Positions 31,547-34,843 of a DNA stretch of 34,843 nucleotides are shown here, in pieces. Below the pieces are notes generated by a model that was given only the letters and a program-made list of their open reading frames with translations, was not told the origin of the DNA and made no database searches. Made by a program: the position numbers and the translations under genes. The number at the start of each line of letters is the position of its first letter. The first letter of the stretch is position 1. The stretch covers positions 1 through 34,843 of the forward strand of contig RECV01000129.1 in NCBI GenBank assembly GCA_007693845.1, in the 5' to 3' direction. The stretch is from Phycisphaerales bacterium (GTDB taxonomy: Bacteria; Planctomycetota; Phycisphaerae; Phycisphaerales; SM1A02).

Positions 31547-33529
31547 ATGACGTGGCTGACGCCATTGACGGGATTGATTCTTGCCGCCGCGGTGATTCCG
31601 CCGCTGGTGCTGCTCTACTTTCTGAAACTGCGCCGCCGCACGCAGAAGATCGCGTGCACGATTCTCTGGCAGCGATCAATCGAAGATCTGCAGGCCAACG
31701 CGCCGTTCCAGAAGTTACGCCGGAACATTCTGCTGCTGTTGCAACTGCTCGCGCTCATCCTGCTTGCGCTGTCCGTGATGCAACCCCAGGTCCGTGCGGG
31801 GGATCTGACCGGCGGCAAAACGATCTTTCTCATTGACCATTCCGCTTCGATGAACGCGACCGACACCGCGGACGGTCGCCCGCGCCTGGAACACGCCAAG
31901 GACCTTCTGCGCGAGCGCATTGAAGCACGGTACAGCCGCGGGTTGCTAGGCGGTGATCCCGGTGAGTCGATGATCATTGCGTTTTCCGACCGCGCGGAGA
32001 TCGTCGCCCGTTTCACGAGTTCCCGCCAGCAACTGCTGCGCGCGGTGGACCGCATTCAGCCGACGCACGGCGAAACGAAGATCGAGCAGGCGCTGGAACT
32101 CGCCCGTGCGTACACCACCAACATCGTGGATGAAATGGGCGAAGCGCGTCCGACCGGCGAGCCGGCCGACCTGGAGCTTTACAGCGACGGCCAGATTGCC
32201 GATCTCAATCGCCAGGTGCTGCGCGGCGAGACGTTGATCTACCACGCCTTCGGGTCCGATGCGCCGGACAATGTCGCCATCGCCGCCATGTCCGTGGAAA
32301 GGCCTTTCGCCCGGCCGACGTTCATTGAAGTCTTTGCTTCACTGGTGAATTTCAACGAGAATCCCGTCACCTGTGATGTGCAAGTGTCCGTCGACGGGAC
32401 CGCGCTCGGGATCCGAACGATCGAGATCCCCGCCGGGCGGTTCGACGAAGCGGCGGACCTGTTCATCCCGGGCCGGAACAACGTCGTGTTCGCGCCGTTC
32501 GAGCAGCCGCGCGGCGCGGTGATCGAGGTCGCGAATCTGCGTTCAGATGATCTTGGGTTGGACAACGTTGCGCAGCTTTCCATTCCGCCGGCCAAGCGAC
32601 TTGAAGTTGCGCTGGTCGCGCCGAAAAGCTTCGTCATCCGCTCCGCCCTGGAAGGCATGCCGCTCGAACGGCTTGATGTGCTCACGGCACGGCAGTTCGA
32701 TGAACTGGTCGAACACCAGCAGACCGATCGGTACGATGTGATCGTCCTGGACAGCCATGTGCCGGAGACCATGCCGAACGGGCGCTATCTGGTGTTCGGC
32801 GATGCGCCGCCGGTCGACGGGTTGAACGCTTACGGCGAAGGCGGCCGGCAACTCATTCTCAATGTCCGGGATGAGCATCCGGCGATGCGGTACGTCGATC
32901 TGAACAACCTGATCATTCAGAGTTTCACTGCTCTGCAGCCGGATGACGACGTGCGCATCCTCGCTGAGGGAAGCGCGGGGCCGGCCATCGTTGCCGTCGA
33001 TCGGTCCGGACTCAACATGATTTACGTCACGAACGATGTGCTGGACAGCAACTGGCCGATGCTGACGAGCTTCATCACCTTTGTGTTCAATGCGGTTGAA
33101 CACCTTGGCCACATCGGCGAGAGTCTGGTCAGTGAAAGTCTCCGACCCGGGGAGGCGTTGACCGCGCGTCTGCCGGCCGGCGCGCAGGACATCGAACTGA
33201 CTCTGCCGACGGGTCGTTCAGAGCGGTTGACCCCGCCGGACCCGACCCAGATGAGTTGGGGGCCGATCCGTCTGACCGGACCGCACGTGTTGAGCTGGAC
33301 CGATGCGGCCCGAGGCGAGCGGGAGACGCGTGCGCATGCGGTCAATCTGTTCAGTGAAACCGAAGGCAACCTGCGCGTTGTGGAGGAGTTGAGTTTCGGT
33401 GAGGACCGGATCGCGGGCCGTCGCGCGGGTGATGGGCGATACACGGCACTCTGGCCGTACGCATTGCTGCTCTGCCTCATGCTGCTCATGATTGAGTGGT
33501 GGGTGTACCACCGAAAGATGACGATCTGA
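31547..33529 (+). CDS. BatA-like membrane protein with a VWA domain
   Basis: A 660-aa protein starting at ATG 31547 with GGGGGAC about 10 nt upstream. The N-terminus (PPLVLLYFLKLRRRTQKIAC, then WQRSIEDLQANAPFQKLRRN, ILLLLQLLALILLALSVMQP) is the BatA/aerotolerance-regulator N-terminal domain with two membrane helices. A VWA domain follows with Asp97-His-Ser-Ala-Ser101 as metal site, then IIAFSDRAEIV, THGETKIEQAL and ELYSDGQIADL. The middle is a long extracytoplasmic beta-rich region, and a last helix (YALLLCLMLLMIEWWVY) ends the protein just before the C-terminus. It is the last gene of the MoxR/DUF58/VWA group and is closed by a strong hairpin. The role, by family, is in envelope-protein maturation or stress; no substrate can be told. 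Confidence 0.92.
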   Translation: MTWLTPLTGLILAAAVIPPLVLLYFLKLRRRTQKIACTILWQRSIEDLQANAPFQKLRRNILLLLQLLALILLALSVMQPQVRAGDLTGGKTIFLIDHSASMNATDTADGRPRLEHAKDLLRERIEARYSRGLLGGDPGESMIIAFSDRAEIVARFTSSRQQLLRAVDRIQPTHGETKIEQALELARAYTTNIVDEMGEARPTGEPADLELYSDGQIADLNRQVLRGETLIYHAFGSDAPDNVAIAAMSVERPFARPTFIEVFASLVNFNENPVTCDVQVSVDGTALGIRTIEIPAGRFDEAADLFIPGRNNVVFAPFEQPRGAVIEVANLRSDDLGLDNVAQLSIPPAKRLEVALVAPKSFVIRSALEGMPLERLDVLTARQFDELVEHQQTDRYDVIVLDSHVPETMPNGRYLVFGDAPPVDGLNAYGEGGRQLILNVRDEHPAMRYVDLNNLIIQSFTALQPDDDVRILAEGSAGPAIVAVDRSGLNMIYVTNDVLDSNWPMLTSFITFVFNAVEHLGHIGESLVSESLRPGEALTARLPAGAQDIELTLPTGRSERLTPPDPTQMSWGPIRLTGPHVLSWTDAARGERETRAHAVNLFSETEGNLRVVEELSFGEDRIAGRRAGDGRYTALWPYALLLCLMLLMIEWWVYHRKMTI

Positions 33530-33555
33530 TTCGACGCCACATGCTTCAATGTGAA

Positions 33556-33580
33556 AACCCCCGGCCGTTGGCCGGGGGTT
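33556..33580. terminator. Strong hairpin terminator between convergent genes
   Basis: AACCCCCGGCC (33556-33566) and GGCCGGGGGTT (33570-33580) form a perfect 11-bp stem with a 3-nt loop. It lies 27 nt after the BatA-like gene and 50 nt after the end of the convergent minus-strand gene. On the minus strand it is followed by GGTTTTCA, on the plus strand by TTCG only, so it may work in both directions, better for the minus strand. Confidence 0.7.
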
Positions 33581-33629
33581 CGATGGTGCACTCAGAGCCG
33601 ACCGCGTCGCGGCGTCTTGGGGGAGTAAC

Positions 33630-34843
33630 TCAGTCGCATGAACCCCAGTTCTCGAGGAGCAGCAGCAGATCAAAGACGTTGACCGTGCCATCATCATTGA
33701 GGTCAGCGGCGCAGCCGGGGCAGGCGCCCCAGTTCTCGAGCAATTGCAGCAGATCGAACACGTTCACCGTGAAGTCGTCATTCAGATCGCCGGTGCAGGT
33801 CGGGGCTGGTTCCTCGCAGATATCCGCGGTACCGCTGCCGGTGGTGTCGTCACAGTTTGTGCCGGGACCGGCCCAGCTTCCCGCGACGTTGATGCAGCTT
33901 TGCTCGGTCAGACCGATGCAGCTTCCATTGCTGAGGCAGCAGGCGCCTTGTGGTTGCGGGCAACTCGTAGACTCACAGGTCGAGCTATTGCCCTGGAAAG
34001 ATCCGTCGAGGTCTTCGCATTCTTCGGGGCTCACCTCATCGACACAGCTTCCATCGGGGAGGCAGCATGACCCGCTGGGGAAGCAGACGATGTCATTGCA
34101 CTGAACGCCTGCGCCCTGCCAGATGCCGTCGACGATATCGCAGATTTCCTCGGTGAACTGATCGCACGCGCCGGTGACTTCAATGCAGCATGCGCCGACC
34201 GGATCGCCACAGGCATCGTTGGAACAATCTGTTCCGGAGCCGAGCCAGGTGCCGCCCTCGTTGATGCAGAAGGCTTGGGGGACCGGCGTTTCGCAGGAGT
34301 CATCATCGTAGCAGCAGGCGCCAAAGAGGTTGATGCAGTTCACGCTGGAACAGGGCACATCTTCGCCGAGGAACAGACCCTGTTGCGCTGCACATTGACT
34401 TTCGGTCAGCACCTCGCAGAAGCCGGCGGGGAGACAGCATCCGCCGCTTACCGGGGGTGTGCAGGAGAGCGAAGTGTAAGTCGCGCGCATCACCCAGTCG
34501 CCGGAGGGGGCGCAGGAAATGCCAAACGGGCCGGTGAAGTTCTGGAAGGAGCTGAAGCCGGGCGCACACCCGAATGAGCCGCAATCAATTGCAAAAATCC
34601 AGTTGAGAGTCGGCTGGCTGAGCCCGACCGTCTCCGGATCTGTGGCTGGAAACGCATTCGAGGCGGGCGGCGGCGAGCTCAGGCAGCCATTGCCCGACTG
34701 GTTGTTGTGCTTGTCGATCCGGTAGCCGATCGAGAACGCATTGTCCGGATTGGCGAGCACGAAGATCTGATCCGGATCGCCCGGATCAACGGCAACTTGA
34801 ACATTGACCCCGCTCGTGCCGGGCGGCAACTGAATGTGCGGGA
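33630..34843 (-). CDS. Secreted Cys-rich repeat protein with dockerin-like C-terminus (5' end cut by the window edge)
   Basis: The minus-strand frame is open to the right edge (PHIQLPPGTSGVN at the edge), so the N-terminus and any signal peptide are outside; TTG 34829 need not be the start. The visible 400+ residues start with a segment of an unknown domain (VAVDPGDPDQIFVLANPDNA). Then come five Cys-rich modules of about 40 residues, each starting G-x-C-C and with Cys at similar spacing. The C-terminus has two calcium-binding, dockerin-like repeats (DLNDDFTVNVFDLLQLLENW and DLNDDGTVNVFDLLLLLENW). Such an ending is common on exported Phycisphaerae-type proteins, possibly as an anchoring or sorting signal, which is inference. 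It is not close to a cellulosome gene. The function is unknown. Confidence 0.85.
   Translation of the reverse strand, partial: PHIQLPPGTSGVNVQVAVDPGDPDQIFVLANPDNAFSIGYRIDKHNNQSGNGCLSSPPPASNAFPATDPETVGLSQPTLNWIFAIDCGSFGCAPGFSSFQNFTGPFGISCAPSGDWVMRATYTSLSCTPPVSGGCCLPAGFCEVLTESQCAAQQGLFLGEDVPCSSVNCINLFGACCYDDDSCETPVPQAFCINEGGTWLGSGTDCSNDACGDPVGACCIEVTGACDQFTEEICDIVDGIWQGAGVQCNDIVCFPSGSCCLPDGSCVDEVSPEECEDLDGSFQGNSSTCESTSCPQPQGACCLSNGSCIGLTEQSCINVAGSWAGPGTNCDDTTGSGTADICEEPAPTCTGDLNDDFTVNVFDLLQLLENWGACPGCAADLNDDGTVNVFDLLLLLENWGSCD
33636..33791 (-). repeat. Pair of dockerin-like Ca-binding repeats
   Basis: Two copies of (D)LNDDxTVNVFDLLxLLENWG, 29 residues apart, each with Asp/Asn at the calcium-ligand positions of an EF-hand-like loop. 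They form the protein's C-terminus before GSCD and stop. Confidence 0.85.
33816..34445 (-). repeat. Five Cys-rich coding modules
   Basis: Modules begin GGCCLPAGFC, GACCYDDDSC, GACCIEVTGAC, GSCCLPDGSC and GACCLSNGSC, each followed by Cys about 8-10, 20-25 and 25-30 residues on, with a Gly-x-(Trp/Phe)-x-Gly-x-x-x-x-Cys part. The last module is degenerate at its end. Six Cys per module suggest disulphide bonding outside the cell. Confidence 0.85.

Overview
The window is GC-rich and almost fully coding, with no phage, CRISPR array, insertion sequence, rRNA or tRNA that I can see. It most likely comes from a Phycisphaerae-type planctomycete. The main clue is the secreted protein at the right edge, which ends in two DLNDDGTVNVFDLLLLLENWG-like calcium-binding repeats and carries Cys-rich ACC modules, both of which I associate with that class. 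The large VWA/MoxR membrane locus and several genes without a clear Shine-Dalgarno site fit as well. This assignment is an inference from gene content.

Left part (1-10.5 kb): a ribD gene runs off the left edge on the minus strand. Divergent from it are a multi-PAS histidine kinase with a degenerate receiver domain and a receiver-HDOD protein, whose genes overlap by 8 nt and probably form one signalling unit. Then come the pyruvate dehydrogenase genes pdhA (E1 alpha), pdhB (E1 beta) and pdhC (E2). The E2 has a very unusual, highly charged linker.

Middle part (10.6-20.5 kb) holds mostly single genes. On the minus strand are an unrecognised 240-aa protein, a small membrane-protein gene broken by an in-frame TAA, and a double-length ABC-2 type permease. 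These are followed by a GNAT-like protein, acylphosphatase, a lipoprotein, rpoZ and coaC. The 690-bp gap after coaC contains what looks like a complete minus-strand mini transcription unit (promoter, ribosome site, about 34 codons with a one-base frame defect, terminator). A stand-alone MshEN-type c-di-GMP-binding-like domain protein, a DUF2237 protein, an MscS channel, a lipoprotein and a secreted coiled-coil protein come next.

Right part (20.7-33.5 kb): a long same-strand locus. It starts with a Gln-rich membrane-anchored coiled-coil protein, a periplasmic binding lipoprotein, and a two-domain ABC permease fused in frame to an NHL beta-propeller, with a lipoprotein signal sequence kept at the junction. 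These are followed by a 1008-aa membrane protein with VWA and glutamine-amidotransferase-like regions, a MoxR AAA+ ATPase, a DUF58 protein and a BatA-like VWA membrane protein. A strong hairpin closes the locus. The MoxR/DUF58/VWA part is a known type of envelope-associated AAA+/VWA module. The transporter pair without an ATPase gene and the permease-propeller fusion are the most unusual content of the window. The last gene is the cysteine-rich secreted protein, cut by the right edge.
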